A program made the position numbers and the translations under genes. Below are positions 14,447 to 24,029 of a stretch of 47,251 bases of DNA, one piece after another. Each line of letters starts with the position of its first letter. Position 1 is the stretch's first letter. Source of the DNA: Massilia sp. Root335 (GTDB lineage Bacteria > Pseudomonadota > Gammaproteobacteria > Burkholderiales > Burkholderiaceae_D); the NCBI RefSeq assembly GCF_001425685.1, contig NZ_LMCY01000028.1:269469-316719 (forward strand), in the 5' to 3' direction. The notes beneath the pieces were generated by a model. The model saw only the letters and a list, made by a program, of their open reading frames with translations. It was not told the DNA's origin and did not search any database.

Positions 14447-17176
14447 ATGACCACGTTCCAGCTCCGGCCCGTGTGCGCGGCCATCCTCGTGCTGCTGGCG
14501 CAGGCGGCCGGCGCCCAGACCGGCGACGCGCCGCAGCCCGCCCCGATCCAGCAGGTCACCGTCACCGGCCTGCGCGGCAGCATCCGCAGCGCCGAGGCGA
14601 TCAAGCGCGACTCGGTGCAGGTCGTCGACTCGATCAACGCCGAAGACATCGGCAAGTTCCCCGACCGCGCAGCCGGCGACGCCCTGCAGCGCATCGCCGG
14701 CGTGCAGGTCGGGCGCGACCGGGGCGAGACGAGCCAGGTCATCATCCGCGGCCTGCCGGACGTCGTGACGACCCTGAACGGCATGGAGATCTTCACGGGC
14801 AACGGCCGGCGCCTGCAGTACCAGGACCTGCCGGTGCAGTCGATCGGCGGCCTGGACGTGTACAAGACGGCGACGCCGAACCAGCTCGAAGGCGGCATCG
14901 CGGGCGGCATCGACGTGCGCCTGCGCCAGCCGTTCGACCTGAAGGGCTTGAGCGTCACGGGCTATGTGGAAGACCGGCGCCAGAAGGTGACGGGGTCCAG
15001 CGCGACGGACACGAAGAACAACCCGGGCGGCGGCTTCTCGGCCAGCAATCGCTGGAACACGAGCTATGGCGAGATCGGCGCGCTGTTCGACGTCGCGTTC
15101 AACCGCGAGCACTGGGGCTTTCCCGTGCAATGGGTCGACCGGCCGGACCGCGTGCACTCGGTCGACGCGAACGGCGTGGGCACGCGCCTGAACGACGGGC
15201 CGCTCGCGCCCCTGACGCCGGGCGCGCGTCTCGGCGAACTGCCGAACGTGGGCGGCATCTACAACGCCGGCGACCGCGACCGCGGCAGCATCCATGGCGC
15301 CCTGCAGTGGAAGGTCAACCCGACGCTGGAAGCGAACGTCCAGTACCTCGGGACGGGCTACCGCGCGCGCAGCGCCGTCGACTACATCCTCGCCATCACG
15401 ACGTGGACCCCGACGCTGTACAACGTGCAGCTGGCGCCGCAGGGCGACTACTGCAACACGCCGGAGGGCGTCGTGTGTCCGATCCAGTCGGCGTACGCGC
15501 AGGCGAAGCAGTTCGGCGGCCCGTACGACTGGGACCCGTACACGGCGACGTCGACGTGGGGCGTGAAGGAGCACACGACGTCGCACTTCCTGAACGTGGG
15601 CCTGAATTACCGCGAAGGACCGTGGAAGGCCGGCTCGAACTTCGCGTGGACCAGGTCGACGTTCGTGAACGACACGGTGATCGTCGACCAGCAGATCCCC
15701 GGCGCCAGCGTGGGCGTCTACACCTACGGCGCGGACGGCCACGGCGGCTACTCGAGCGTGAGCACGCCGACGAGCCCCAACGCGCTGCGCGATCCGAGCG
15801 CGTTCGTGCTGCGCGGGATGGTGCAGAACTGGGGCATCTCGAAGGGCGAGCAGGTGCAGTGGCGCGGCGACGCGTCGTACCGCCTCGGCGACGGCTTCCT
15901 GTCCGGCATCGACGCGGGCCTGCGCCTGTCGAACCACCGCGCCAGCTTCCACGGCGCGGAGGGGCACAGCGATATCGCGGGCGCCGTGCGCGCCAATCCG
16001 GTGGCCGCGTTCGGCACCGGGTTCGAATCGCTGGCACCGGGCCTCGATCGCCTCGGCGGCCCGTGGCTGACGCCGTCGCATGACTTCCTGATCGACCAGG
16101 CCGACGCCGTGCGGACGTTTTACGGCGCCGCGCCGGGCCGCGTGGCGGACGACCCGACCCGCACGTTCGAGCAGCGCGAAAGCACCAACACGGTGTACCT
16201 GGCGGCGCGCTGGAAGACGAAGGCGGGCACGATCGACCTGTCCGGCACGTTCGGCGGGCGCTACGTCCGCGTGGCGCGCAACCTGAACGGCAACAGCCGC
16301 ATCGGCGACACGGTCACGCCGATTGCCGTCAGCTCGACCGAGAACAACTTCCTGCCCAGCGTTGCGGCCGTCGTCGGCTGGCGCGAGAACCTGCAGTCGC
16401 ACCTGTCGGCCGGCAGGACGATCACGCGGCCGGACTTCGCGTCGCTGAATCCCGCGCTGTCGCTGATTCCGCCCACCGTCAACGCGCCGGGCACCGGCAC
16501 GGCCGGCAACCCGAACCTGCGGCCGACGCGCTCCGTCAACACCGACGCCACGCTCGAATACTACTTCCCGAAAAACGGCTACGCGCAGATCGCGCTGTTC
16601 CACCGCGACATCAGCGGCTACCTGCAGAACATGGAGTCGGACGAAGTCATCGGCGGCCAGAACTATCGCGTGACGCGTCCGCAGAATTCCGGCACCGGCA
16701 CCCTGCGCGGCGCCGAATTCGGCATCCAGAAATTCTTCGACTTCCTGCCCGGCCCGTGGAACAACTTCGGCGCCCAGTTCAACTACACGTGGATCGACGG
16801 CGACAACCAGGTTCTCGTATCGCCAACGAGCACCGAGTACCGCACGGCGGCGCTGACGAACGTCGCGAAGAAGAACTACAACTTCGCGCTGCTGTACGAG
16901 GGCAACGGCATCACGGGACGCCTGACGGCCACGCACCGCGGCGCGTACGTGGAGCAGATCGCCGAGCCGCGCTTCAACATGGACCGCATCGTCAAGGCCA
17001 CCACGTTCGTCGACCTGAGCGTGTCGTACGCCATCGACAAGAACGTGTCGCTGCAGTTCGACGCCATCAACCTGACGCACGAAAAATACGAGAGCTATCT
17101 GGCGTCGCCGATGATCCCGCGCGACATCCGCTACAATCCGACGACGTACGGCGTCGGCCTGCGCTTCTCGTTGTGA
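14447..17176 (+). CDS. TonB-dependent receptor of the carbohydrate-uptake type
   Basis: 909 residues. The signal peptide ends at AQAAGA, about residue 23. A TonB-box-like segment, IQQVTVTGLRGS, follows. The plug domain runs to about residue 160, with FPDRAAGDALQRIAGVQ, IIRGLPDVVTTLNGME, and EGGIAGGIDVRLRQP at its end. The remainder is the 22-strand barrel, including FHRDISGYLQNM and FNYTWIDGDNQ; the protein ends with LRFSL. This architecture matches outer-membrane receptors that import oligosaccharides in Xanthomonas and Caulobacter relatives. The GH43 gene begins 2 bp after its stop, so they form an operon. It would pass oligosaccharide into the periplasm for the binding protein at 3163. Confidence 0.93.
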   Translation: MTTFQLRPVCAAILVLLAQAAGAQTGDAPQPAPIQQVTVTGLRGSIRSAEAIKRDSVQVVDSINAEDIGKFPDRAAGDALQRIAGVQVGRDRGETSQVIIRGLPDVVTTLNGMEIFTGNGRRLQYQDLPVQSIGGLDVYKTATPNQLEGGIAGGIDVRLRQPFDLKGLSVTGYVEDRRQKVTGSSATDTKNNPGGGFSASNRWNTSYGEIGALFDVAFNREHWGFPVQWVDRPDRVHSVDANGVGTRLNDGPLAPLTPGARLGELPNVGGIYNAGDRDRGSIHGALQWKVNPTLEANVQYLGTGYRARSAVDYILAITTWTPTLYNVQLAPQGDYCNTPEGVVCPIQSAYAQAKQFGGPYDWDPYTATSTWGVKEHTTSHFLNVGLNYREGPWKAGSNFAWTRSTFVNDTVIVDQQIPGASVGVYTYGADGHGGYSSVSTPTSPNALRDPSAFVLRGMVQNWGISKGEQVQWRGDASYRLGDGFLSGIDAGLRLSNHRASFHGAEGHSDIAGAVRANPVAAFGTGFESLAPGLDRLGGPWLTPSHDFLIDQADAVRTFYGAAPGRVADDPTRTFEQRESTNTVYLAARWKTKAGTIDLSGTFGGRYVRVARNLNGNSRIGDTVTPIAVSSTENNFLPSVAAVVGWRENLQSHLSAGRTITRPDFASLNPALSLIPPTVNAPGTGTAGNPNLRPTRSVNTDATLEYYFPKNGYAQIALFHRDISGYLQNMESDEVIGGQNYRVTRPQNSGTGTLRGAEFGIQKFFDFLPGPWNNFGAQFNYTWIDGDNQVLVSPTSTEYRTAALTNVAKKNYNFALLYEGNGITGRLTATHRGAYVEQIAEPRFNMDRIVKATTFVDLSVSYAIDKNVSLQFDAINLTHEKYESYLASPMIPRDIRYNPTTYGVGLRFSL

Positions 17177-17178
17177 CG

Positions 17179-18132
17179 ATGAAGACGTACCGCAACCCGG
17201 TGTATCCGGACGTGATGGCCGACCCGTTCGTGCTGCGCCACCACGGCGTCTACTACGCCTACGGCACGGCGCCCGGCGCCGCGGACGGGCGCCAGGTGCC
17301 GGTGCTGCGTTCGACGGACCTGGTGGACTGGGAACCCGTCGGCCATGCATTGCTGCCGATCGGGGAGACCCACTACTGGGCGCCGGAAGTCGCGAGCCAC
17401 GACGGCCGCTTCTACATGTACTACTCGGCCGGATCAAAAGCGGAAGGCACGGACCAGAAGCTGCGCGTGGCCGTCGCCGACCACCCGGCCGGCCCGTTCG
17501 CCGACAGCGGCAAGCTGCTCGTGCCCGACCGGCCGTTCGCCATCGACGCGCACCCGTTCCGCGCGCGGGACGGGCAGTGGTATCTGTTCTACTGCGTCGA
17601 TTTTCTGGAGACGGACGGCGATGACCGCGTCGGCACGGGCATCGTCGTCGACCGGCTCGTCGACATGACGACCCTGGCCGGCGCACCGCGCGTCGTCGTG
17701 CGCCCGCACGCGGACTGGCACGTGTTCCGCAAGGGCCGCGCGATGTACGGCGGCGTCTACGACTGGCACACGGTGGAGGGCGCGGCCGTGCTGTGCCACG
17801 ACGGGCGCTACTTCTGCTTCTACAGCGGCGGGGCGTGGGAGCGCGACAATTACGGCGTCAGCTGGGTCGTCGCGGACGATCCGCTGGGACCGTACACGCG
17901 GCCCGCCGGCGGCGAGGCAGCCCTGTTGATGCGCACGCCGAAGGGCGGCGGCCTGCTGGGGCCGGGGCATAATTCGTTCGCGGTGTCCCCGGACGGGACC
18001 ACGACGTGGATCGTGTACCACGCCTGGGACCCGGCGCGGACGGCGCGCCGGATGTGCATCGACCGCCTCGACTGGAACGACGGCACGCCGTCGACGCGGG
18101 GACCCACGTGGACGGAGCAACCCGCGCCGTAG
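17179..18132 (+). CDS. GH43-family glycoside hydrolase (arabinosidase/xylosidase type)
   Basis: 317 residues, ATG 2 bp after the receptor stop. All three GH43 catalytic acids can be placed: Asp15 (general base, MADPF), Asp123 (pKa modulator, FAIDAHPF) and Glu200 (general acid, HTVEGA). The closing blade has GPGHNSF and WIVYHAWD, as in the partial GH43 gene at the start of the window. No signal peptide is seen and no extra domain is fused, so it is a compact intracellular enzyme for trimming imported arabino- or xylo-oligosaccharides. An interspersed repeat and a palindromic repeat follow the stop. Confidence 0.9.
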   Translation: MKTYRNPVYPDVMADPFVLRHHGVYYAYGTAPGAADGRQVPVLRSTDLVDWEPVGHALLPIGETHYWAPEVASHDGRFYMYYSAGSKAEGTDQKLRVAVADHPAGPFADSGKLLVPDRPFAIDAHPFRARDGQWYLFYCVDFLETDGDDRVGTGIVVDRLVDMTTLAGAPRVVVRPHADWHVFRKGRAMYGGVYDWHTVEGAAVLCHDGRYFCFYSGGAWERDNYGVSWVVADDPLGPYTRPAGGEAALLMRTPKGGGLLGPGHNSFAVSPDGTTTWIVYHAWDPARTARRMCIDRLDWNDGTPSTRGPTWTEQPAP

Positions 18133-18140
18133 CCTCACCA

Positions 18141-18167
18141 TCGTTCCCGCGCAGGCGGGAACCCAGG
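18141..18167. repeat. Short hairpin repeat GTTCCCGC-nnnn-GCGGGAAC
   Basis: GTTCCCGC (18143-18150), a 4-base loop, and GCGGGAAC (18155-18162), followed by CCAGG. The same hairpin with a slightly different loop is at 43542-43561. It lies 3' of the GH43 gene. Confidence 0.75.
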
Positions 18168-18170
18168 AGC

Positions 18171-18248
18171 GTAGGGTGGGCTCCCCGAGCCCACGCGGAC
18201 GTTTGCTCCACGCGTACGCTACGCGTGGGCACAGGGTGCCCACCCTAC
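18171..18248. repeat. Palindromic intergenic repeat, copy 2 (REP-like)
   Basis: A 78-bp, nearly symmetric element between two convergent genes. The left hairpin is GTGGGCTC-ccc-GAGCCCAC and the right GTGGGCAC-agg-GTGCCCAC. The ends are GTAGGGTGGGC and GCCCACCCTAC. This is the most complete copy in the window and may serve as a bidirectional terminator. Confidence 0.9.
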
Positions 18249-18261
18249 GCGCGCGCCACGT

Positions 18262-20070
18262 TTAGTCCCAGTCGCTGCCTGTCTCCTCATCGAACGCCTT
18301 GCGATCCCGCGAAATCATCGCTTCCAGCTCCTCGCGCGCCTGCTTGGCCATCGACACGAACGTCTCCCGGTCCTTGTAATACGGGTACACCGTGTCGAGC
18401 GTCTGCTTGTTGTAGCGCCTGAACTTGAGCGCCGCCTGCCGCGTCGCGTACGCACTCTGGCCCAGGCCCGCCGTCATCACGGAGCGGCCCAGCCGCAGCG
18501 CCGCCTCGAACGTCTCGCGCTCGATCAGCTCCACGCCGCGGTCCATCAGCTGGTAGTAATGGGTGACGTTGCGGGCGCGCGCGAACACGGGCAGGTCCGG
18601 GTAGTCGCGCCGCACGGCGTCCACGAGTTTCAGGCTGTCCTCGATGTCGTCGATGGCGACGACGACGGCGCGCGCCTTCGCGGCGCCGGCCGCACGCAGC
18701 AGGTCGGGCCGCGTGGCGTCGCCGTAGAACACCTTGAAGCCGAAGTTGCGCAGCACCTCGATCTGGTCGGGGTCGTGGTCGAGCACCGTCAGGCGCACGT
18801 GGTTCGCGTGCAGGAAGCGGCCGACGATCTGGCCGAAACGGCCGAAGCCGGCGACGATCACATGGTCCTCGTTCGGTTCGATGCGGTCGGCGTCGCGCTT
18901 GCGCCCCGCGCATTCGCGGCGGGCCGCGAGGCGGTCGTAGGCCATCAGCGCGAGCGGCGTGACGACCATCGACAGCGCGACGACGACGACCAGGATCGAC
19001 GCGACGCTTGGTGAGAACACGCGCGCGGTGGCGGCCGCGCCGAACACGACGAACGCGAATTCGCCGCCCTGCGCGAGCAGCAGCGCGAATTGCAGGTGCT
19101 GGCCGCGGGCGATGGCGAGCCCGCGCGACAGCCCGTACAGCACCGCGACCTTGATGGCCAGGAAGCCCGCGACGAGGCCCAGCACGAGGGCCGGCTGGGC
19201 GAGGAAGACCTCGAAGTCGACCGACATGCCGACGGCGATGAAGAACAGCCCGAGCAGCAGGCCCTTGAACGGTTCCAGGTCGGTCTCGAGCGCGTGGCGG
19301 TATTCGGAGTCGGCCAGCAGCACGCCGGCCATGAAGGCGCCGAGCGCCATCGACATGCCGACCCATTGCATCAGCAGCGAGATCGCGATCACGAGCAGCA
19401 GGGCGAACGCCGTGAAGATCTCGCGCGCATCCGTCTTGGCGATGATGCGCAACAGCGGCCGCAGGAGGAAGCGGCCCGCGACCACGAGGCCCGCCAGCAC
19501 GCCCGCGACCTTGAGCGCCGCGATCCACGCATTGCCCCCGCCGCCGGCCGATTCGGGCACGCCCAGAAGCGGCACGATGGCGATCATCGGAATCGCCGCG
19601 ATGTCCTGGAACAGCAGGATCGCGAAGCCGGCCTGGCCGGCCGGCGTCGGCATCAGGTTGCGTTCTTCCAGCGAGGCGAGGGCGATCGCGGTGGACGACA
19701 GCGACAGGCCGAGGCCCGCGATCAGGGCCACTTTCCACTCGATCCCGGCCAGCAGCGCGGCGCCGAACAGCCCCGCCGCGACCCCGGCGACCTGCGCGCC
19801 GCCCCAGCCGAAGATCGGGCGCCGCAACGCCCACAGCCGGCTCGGTTCCAGTTCCAGGCCGATGAGGAACAGCAGCAGCACGACGCCGAATTCGGCGAAG
19901 TGCAGGGCGTCCTCGCCGTCCGCGATGAGGCGCAGGCCGAACGGGCCGATCACGATGCCGGCCACGAGATAGCCCAGCACGGCGCCCATGCCCAGCCGCT
20001 TCGCCAGCGGCACCACCAGCACGGCGGCGCCCAGGTAGACGACCGCGTTCTGCAGCAGATTATGTTCCAT
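18262..20070 (-). CDS. Kef-type monovalent cation:proton antiporter (CPA2)
   Basis: 602 residues. The ATG at 20070 (MEHNLLQNAVVYLG) is preferred over an upstream in-frame ATG because a membrane span starts at once and it overlaps the partner gene by 11 bp. The first 380 residues form the Na+/H+ exchanger domain, with VVLLLFLIGLELEP and GLGLSLSSTAIALASLEE. The C-terminal part is a TrkA-N/RCK NAD-binding domain (VIVAGFGRFGQIVG). The family exports K+ in exchange for H+ during electrophile stress, gated by glutathione adducts. The gene upstream encodes the matching oxidoreductase. KefB and KefC cannot be separated by eye. Confidence 0.9.
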   Translation of the reverse strand: MEHNLLQNAVVYLGAAVLVVPLAKRLGMGAVLGYLVAGIVIGPFGLRLIADGEDALHFAEFGVVLLLFLIGLELEPSRLWALRRPIFGWGGAQVAGVAAGLFGAALLAGIEWKVALIAGLGLSLSSTAIALASLEERNLMPTPAGQAGFAILLFQDIAAIPMIAIVPLLGVPESAGGGGNAWIAALKVAGVLAGLVVAGRFLLRPLLRIIAKTDAREIFTAFALLLVIAISLLMQWVGMSMALGAFMAGVLLADSEYRHALETDLEPFKGLLLGLFFIAVGMSVDFEVFLAQPALVLGLVAGFLAIKVAVLYGLSRGLAIARGQHLQFALLLAQGGEFAFVVFGAAATARVFSPSVASILVVVVALSMVVTPLALMAYDRLAARRECAGRKRDADRIEPNEDHVIVAGFGRFGQIVGRFLHANHVRLTVLDHDPDQIEVLRNFGFKVFYGDATRPDLLRAAGAAKARAVVVAIDDIEDSLKLVDAVRRDYPDLPVFARARNVTHYYQLMDRGVELIERETFEAALRLGRSVMTAGLGQSAYATRQAALKFRRYNKQTLDTVYPYYKDRETFVSMAKQAREELEAMISRDRKAFDEETGSDWD

Positions 20071-20647
20071 GACCGCGCTCCGCCTGTCCCGCCGCCGCGA
20101 GGCCGGCATAGCCTTCCAGCCGGTGCCGGAACTCTGCCGCGTGGGCGTCGACGGCGTCGGGGGACACCTGCGCCGCCCCGTGCATGACGAGCGGCGCGAT
20201 CCAGTCCATGCCGCACAGCGCGGCCGTCGCCTCGTATGGCGCGAGGAAGTCCGCGAACGGCCGGCCGTGCAGGCCGCCGGGCCCGTAGGCCTCCGGCCCG
20301 CTGCCGGTCGTCGTGACGAGCCAGAAGCTCTTGCCGCGCAGCGCGCATTCGCCCTCGTGGTTGTCGTCGTTATACGCCCAGCCGGGCTGCAGCACGACGT
20401 CCATCCATTCCTTCACGAGGGACGGCATGCCGTACCAGCGGAACGGATGCACGAAGACGAGCAGGCGGGCCGCGCGCAAGAGGGCGCGTTCGTGGTCGCC
20501 GTCGATGTCGAAGTCGGGATAGATGTCGTACAGGTCGCGCACCTCGACGCCGGGCAGCGCGCGCGCCGTGTCGGCCAGGCGGCGGTGGACGGGCGAGCGG
20601 TGCGGCGCCGGGTGGGCGTAGATCACGAGGATGTTCGGTTCGTTCAT
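20060..20647 (-). CDS. NAD(P)H oxidoreductase, KefF/KefG-like flavodoxin-fold partner of the Kef antiporter
   Basis: 195 residues. ILVIYAHPAPHRSPVHRRL near the N-terminus is the flavin phosphate loop of the NAD(P)H quinone reductase family. VFVHPFRWYGMPSLVKEWMD and GKSFWLVTTTGSG are conserved in KefF and KefG, as is the late H-G segment. In the known systems this cytoplasmic subunit is needed for full Kef activity. The 11-bp overlap with the antiporter start fits that partnership. The gene is divergent from the small gene at 20810. Confidence 0.88.
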   Translation of the reverse strand: MNEPNILVIYAHPAPHRSPVHRRLADTARALPGVEVRDLYDIYPDFDIDGDHERALLRAARLLVFVHPFRWYGMPSLVKEWMDVVLQPGWAYNDDNHEGECALRGKSFWLVTTTGSGPEAYGPGGLHGRPFADFLAPYEATAALCGMDWIAPLVMHGAAQVSPDAVDAHAAEFRHRLEGYAGLAAAGQAERGHGT

Positions 20648-20809
20648 GCGTTGTTCTATTTATGCAACACCGTTTTATAGCATATCCCGCATGCGTGCCT
20701 GGCGTCATTCTCGCCCGACATGTCCTACAAGCCAGCCGGGTGCATGCCTATAGCCGGCCCGCGCCGGGAGGATCAAGATGGTCGTCGACGCGAACGAATG
20801 GAGAACCTC

Positions 20810-21139
20810 ATGTCCATGCAGAGCGAAGGCAAGGATGCCAAAGGGCGCAACTACGACCAGGTGACGAAGGACGGCACGAGCGCGGCCGGCACGCTGGGCG
20901 CCGGCGGCACCGGCGACTCAGGAACCAGCGCACGGTCCGATACGGGCGGCAACCTGCAAAAAGGCCGCACGGACGATCTGCTGAGCAACGACGCCGACCG
21001 CGACGGCGAAGGCTATGTCGGCGAAGAAGCGGGCGAACTGCAGACGGGACTCGGCGGCATCGGCAGCCTGAGCACCGGCAACGCGGGCAGCCGCCAGTCG
21101 GAAGAGGCCGAGGACGCGGGCAAGCGCAAGCGCGACTGA
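20810..21139 (+). CDS. Small hydrophilic protein of unknown function
   Basis: 109 residues. ATG 20810 is chosen because GGAGA lies 5 bases upstream; in-frame ATGs further up lack this. The protein is rich in Gly, Asp, Ser and Glu with no Cys or Trp and no hydrophobic stretch, and ends in a basic KRKRD. It is probably disordered. I do not recognise a family. Such proteins can be stress-induced, but nothing in the sequence shows it. Confidence 0.65.
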   Translation: MSMQSEGKDAKGRNYDQVTKDGTSAAGTLGAGGTGDSGTSARSDTGGNLQKGRTDDLLSNDADRDGEGYVGEEAGELQTGLGGIGSLSTGNAGSRQSEEAEDAGKRKRD

Positions 21140-21261
21140 CATCGAGCAAGGCCCGGCCTGGTCCGGGATCGGGGGCGTGCCAGCGGCCTGGTGCGCGGCG
21201 CGGGTGGAATGTGTCGGGGGCGACGCATGGCCACCCGCGCTTTTCTGCGTGCGGCGCGTGG

Positions 21262-22662
21262 TCAGATGTGCAGCGCGTGTCCTAGCGCCCTGAGCGCCGC
21301 CTCCTGCACCGCCTCGCCCAGCGTCGGATGCGCGTGGATCGTCCCGGCGACGTCTTCCAGCTGCGCGCCCATCTCGATCGACTGCACGAACGCGGTCGAC
21401 AACTCGGACACGGCCCCGCCCACGGCCTGCCAGCCGACGATCACGTGATTGTCCCGGCGCGCGACGACGCGCACGAAGCCGTCGGTCGACTCCAGCGTCA
21501 TCGCGCGGCCGTTGGCGGAAAACGGGAAGCTCGCCTTGATGCAATCGACGCCCGCCTGCGCGGCGTCTTGCGGCGTCATGCCGACGACGACCACTTCCGG
21601 GTCCGTGAAGCAGACGGCGGGAATCGCGGCCGGCGTGAAATGGCGGCGCTTGCCGGCGACGATCTCGGCCACCATCTCGCCCTGCGCCATCGCGCGGTGC
21701 GCGAGCATCGGTTCGCCCGTCAGGTCGCCGATGGCCCACACGTCGCGCATCGACGTGCGGCACTGGTTGTCGATGCGGACGAAGCGTCCGTTCATGTCGA
21801 GCAGCAGGCTTTCCAGCCCATAGCCTTCCGTGCGCGGACGGCGGCCGACGGCCACCAGCACGCGGTCCGCCGCCAGCACGGTCTCCTCGCCGCCGCCGTT
21901 CTTCATGCGCACGCCGCGGCCGTCGTCGGCCAGCCCCAGGACGCTCGATTCGAGGTGGACGGCGATCCCGAGCCGCGCAAGGTTCGCCGCCACCGGCTTC
22001 ACGAGTTCGTCGTCGTAGGCCGGCAGCACGCGTCCGGCCGCTTCCACGACCGTGACCCGCGCCCCCAGCTTGCGGTAGGCGATCCCGAGTTCCAGGCCGA
22101 TGTACCCGGCGCCCACGACGACGAGGTGGTCGGGCAGCGTGGCCGGCGCCAGCGCCTCCGTCGACGACACGACGTTGCCGCCGAACGGCATGGACGGCAG
22201 TTCGACGGGTGTCGAGCCCGTGGCCAGCAGCAGGTGTTCGCAGCGGATGCGCAGCACGTCGTCGCCGGCCGCCACTTCGACCGTCTTGCCGTCCAGGATG
22301 CGCGCCCAGCCCTGCACGACCTTCACGCCGTTCTTTTTCAGCAGCGCGCCGACGCCGCCCGTCAGCCGCTCGACGATGCCATCCTTCCACGCGACCGTGC
22401 GCGCGATGTCGATGGCCGGCGCGCCCGTGCGGATGCCCAGCGGCGACTCGCCCGCGTAGCTCGCCGCCTGGTGAAAGGCGTCGGCCGCATGGATCAGCGC
22501 CTTCGACGGGATGCAGCCGATGTTCAGGCACGTGCCGCCGAGGTCCGCGCCGTCGACGAGCACGGTCGGGATGCCCAGCTGGCCGGCGCGGATCGCCGCG
22601 ACGTAGCCGCCCGGGCCGCCGCCGATGACGAGCAGGGTGGTGGTTTCGATGTTCAGTACCAT
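21262..22662 (-). CDS. lpdV: Dihydrolipoyl dehydrogenase, E3 of the branched-chain 2-oxoacid dehydrogenase complex
   Basis: 466 residues. FAD binding is by VIGGGPGGYVA at 12-22. The redox disulfide is Cys45-Cys50 in GGTCLNIGCIPSK. NAD binding is by VVVGAGYIGLELG, and ICAIGD-like AIGDLTGEPMLAH follows. The C-terminal HAHPTLGEAVQEA carries the catalytic His and Glu. It reoxidises the lipoyl group of E2 using NAD+. It is last of the four-gene bkd operon, 4 bp after the E2 stop. A cell usually has other E3 genes for pyruvate and 2-oxoglutarate dehydrogenases; this one is likely dedicated to the branched-chain complex. Confidence 0.93.
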   Translation of the reverse strand: MVLNIETTTLLVIGGGPGGYVAAIRAGQLGIPTVLVDGADLGGTCLNIGCIPSKALIHAADAFHQAASYAGESPLGIRTGAPAIDIARTVAWKDGIVERLTGGVGALLKKNGVKVVQGWARILDGKTVEVAAGDDVLRIRCEHLLLATGSTPVELPSMPFGGNVVSSTEALAPATLPDHLVVVGAGYIGLELGIAYRKLGARVTVVEAAGRVLPAYDDELVKPVAANLARLGIAVHLESSVLGLADDGRGVRMKNGGGEETVLAADRVLVAVGRRPRTEGYGLESLLLDMNGRFVRIDNQCRTSMRDVWAIGDLTGEPMLAHRAMAQGEMVAEIVAGKRRHFTPAAIPAVCFTDPEVVVVGMTPQDAAQAGVDCIKASFPFSANGRAMTLESTDGFVRVVARRDNHVIVGWQAVGGAVSELSTAFVQSIEMGAQLEDVAGTIHAHPTLGEAVQEAALRALGHALHI

Positions 22663-22666
22663 GCGT

Positions 22667-24025
22667 TCACTCCACGAACAGGGTGGCCGGCGACTCGAGG
22701 TAGCCGCGGATCGCCTGGATGAATTCGGCCGCCACCATGCCGTCGATGACGCGGTGGTCGAACGAGGACGACAGGTTCATCAGCTTGCGCGCCACCATGC
22801 CGCCGTTGCGGATCACGGGCCGGTCGACGATGCGGTTCACGCCCACGATCGCGACTTCCGGATGGTTGATGACCGGCGTGCTGACGATGCCGCCCAGCGC
22901 GCCGAGGCTCGTGATCGTGATCGTGGAACCGGACAGTTCGTCGCGCCCCGCCTTGCCGTGGCGGGCCGCGTCGGCCAGCCGGGCGATTTCCGTGGCGCTC
23001 GCCCACGGGTCGCGCGCTTCCGCATGGCGCACGACGGGCACCATCAGGCCGGCGTCGGTCTGCGTCGCGATGCCGATGTGCACCGGCTGGTAGCGCGTGA
23101 CGACGTTCGCCTGGTCGCCGCTCTCTTCCGTCACGCGCGCGTTCACGTCGGGGAACCTGCGCACGGCGAGGACGACGGCGCGCATCAGAAGGGGCAGCAG
23201 GGTGAGCTTGCCGCGGTCCTCGCCGTAGCGCGCGTTCAGCTGGCCGCGCAAGGCTTCCAGCTCCGTCACGTCGACTTCCTCGACGTACGTGAAATGGGGA
23301 ATCTGGCGCTTCGCGAGCTGCATCTTTTCCGCGATCTTGCGGCGCAGGCCGATCACGGGGACGGCCTCTTCGCCGTCCAGTTCCGCATAGCGTCCGTCGG
23401 GAGTGGCCGCGTGGCCGCGCCGCTGGCCCGCCACGTGCGCATCGAGGTCGGCGTGCGTGATGCGGCCCGCCGGACCGCTGCCCGCCACGTATTGCAGCTG
23501 GATGCCCAGGTCCCAGGCGCGCTTGCGCACGGCCGGCGCGGCCAGCGGTTGTTCGCCCGCCGCGCGCAAGGCCGGCGCCGGCGCGCGCGAAGGCGCGTGT
23601 GCGGGTCCGTGTGCGTGTGCGGGTGCGGGACGCGCCGGGGCCGCGGCGACGGCCGGTGCGGCCTGCGCGACGCTGGCCGCCGCTTCCGCCACGCGCGCCG
23701 GTTCCGGCACGAATCCGTGCGGCAGGGCGGCCGGTTCGTCGGCGGCGGGCGCAGGCCGCGCGGCCGCCGGCGCATTCCCCGCGCCCTCGACGTCGAGGCG
23801 GATCAGTTCCGCGCCCACCGCCAAAGATTCGCCCACCTTGCCGCCCAGCGCGACGACCGTGCCGTGCACCGGCGACGGTATCTCCACGGTCGCCTTGTCC
23901 GTCATGACGTCGGCCAGGACCTGGTCTTCGACGACGGCATCGCCCGGCTGCACGCGCCATGCGACGACTTCCACTTCCGCGATGCCTTCGCCCAGGTCCG
24001 GCATCTTGATGACATGCATACCCAT
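22667..24025 (-). CDS. bkdB: Dihydrolipoamide acyltransferase, E2 of the branched-chain 2-oxoacid dehydrogenase complex
   Basis: 452 residues from ATG 24025. One lipoyl domain is present (HVIKMPDLGEGIAEVE) with Lys44 in VMTDKATVEI as the lipoylated residue. A long Ala/Pro/His-rich linker (about 85-150) leads to the peripheral-subunit binding domain (VRKRAWDLGIQLQYVAGSG). The catalytic domain ends with SSSFDHRVIDGM, the HxxxDG active site. A single lipoyl domain and this operon position fit the branched-chain type. It starts 4 bp after the E1-beta stop. Confidence 0.93.
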   Translation of the reverse strand: MGMHVIKMPDLGEGIAEVEVVAWRVQPGDAVVEDQVLADVMTDKATVEIPSPVHGTVVALGGKVGESLAVGAELIRLDVEGAGNAPAAARPAPAADEPAALPHGFVPEPARVAEAAASVAQAAPAVAAAPARPAPAHAHGPAHAPSRAPAPALRAAGEQPLAAPAVRKRAWDLGIQLQYVAGSGPAGRITHADLDAHVAGQRRGHAATPDGRYAELDGEEAVPVIGLRRKIAEKMQLAKRQIPHFTYVEEVDVTELEALRGQLNARYGEDRGKLTLLPLLMRAVVLAVRRFPDVNARVTEESGDQANVVTRYQPVHIGIATQTDAGLMVPVVRHAEARDPWASATEIARLADAARHGKAGRDELSGSTITITSLGALGGIVSTPVINHPEVAIVGVNRIVDRPVIRNGGMVARKLMNLSSSFDHRVIDGMVAAEFIQAIRGYLESPATLFVE

Positions 24026-24029
24026 CTGC

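Noticed and set aside
14387..17686. Very long open frame on the minus strand opposite the TonB receptor and GH43 genes
   Set aside because: High-GC coding DNA commonly leaves the opposite strand free of stops. The translation is Arg/His/Ala-rich with no recognisable domain, while the plus-strand genes have clear motifs.
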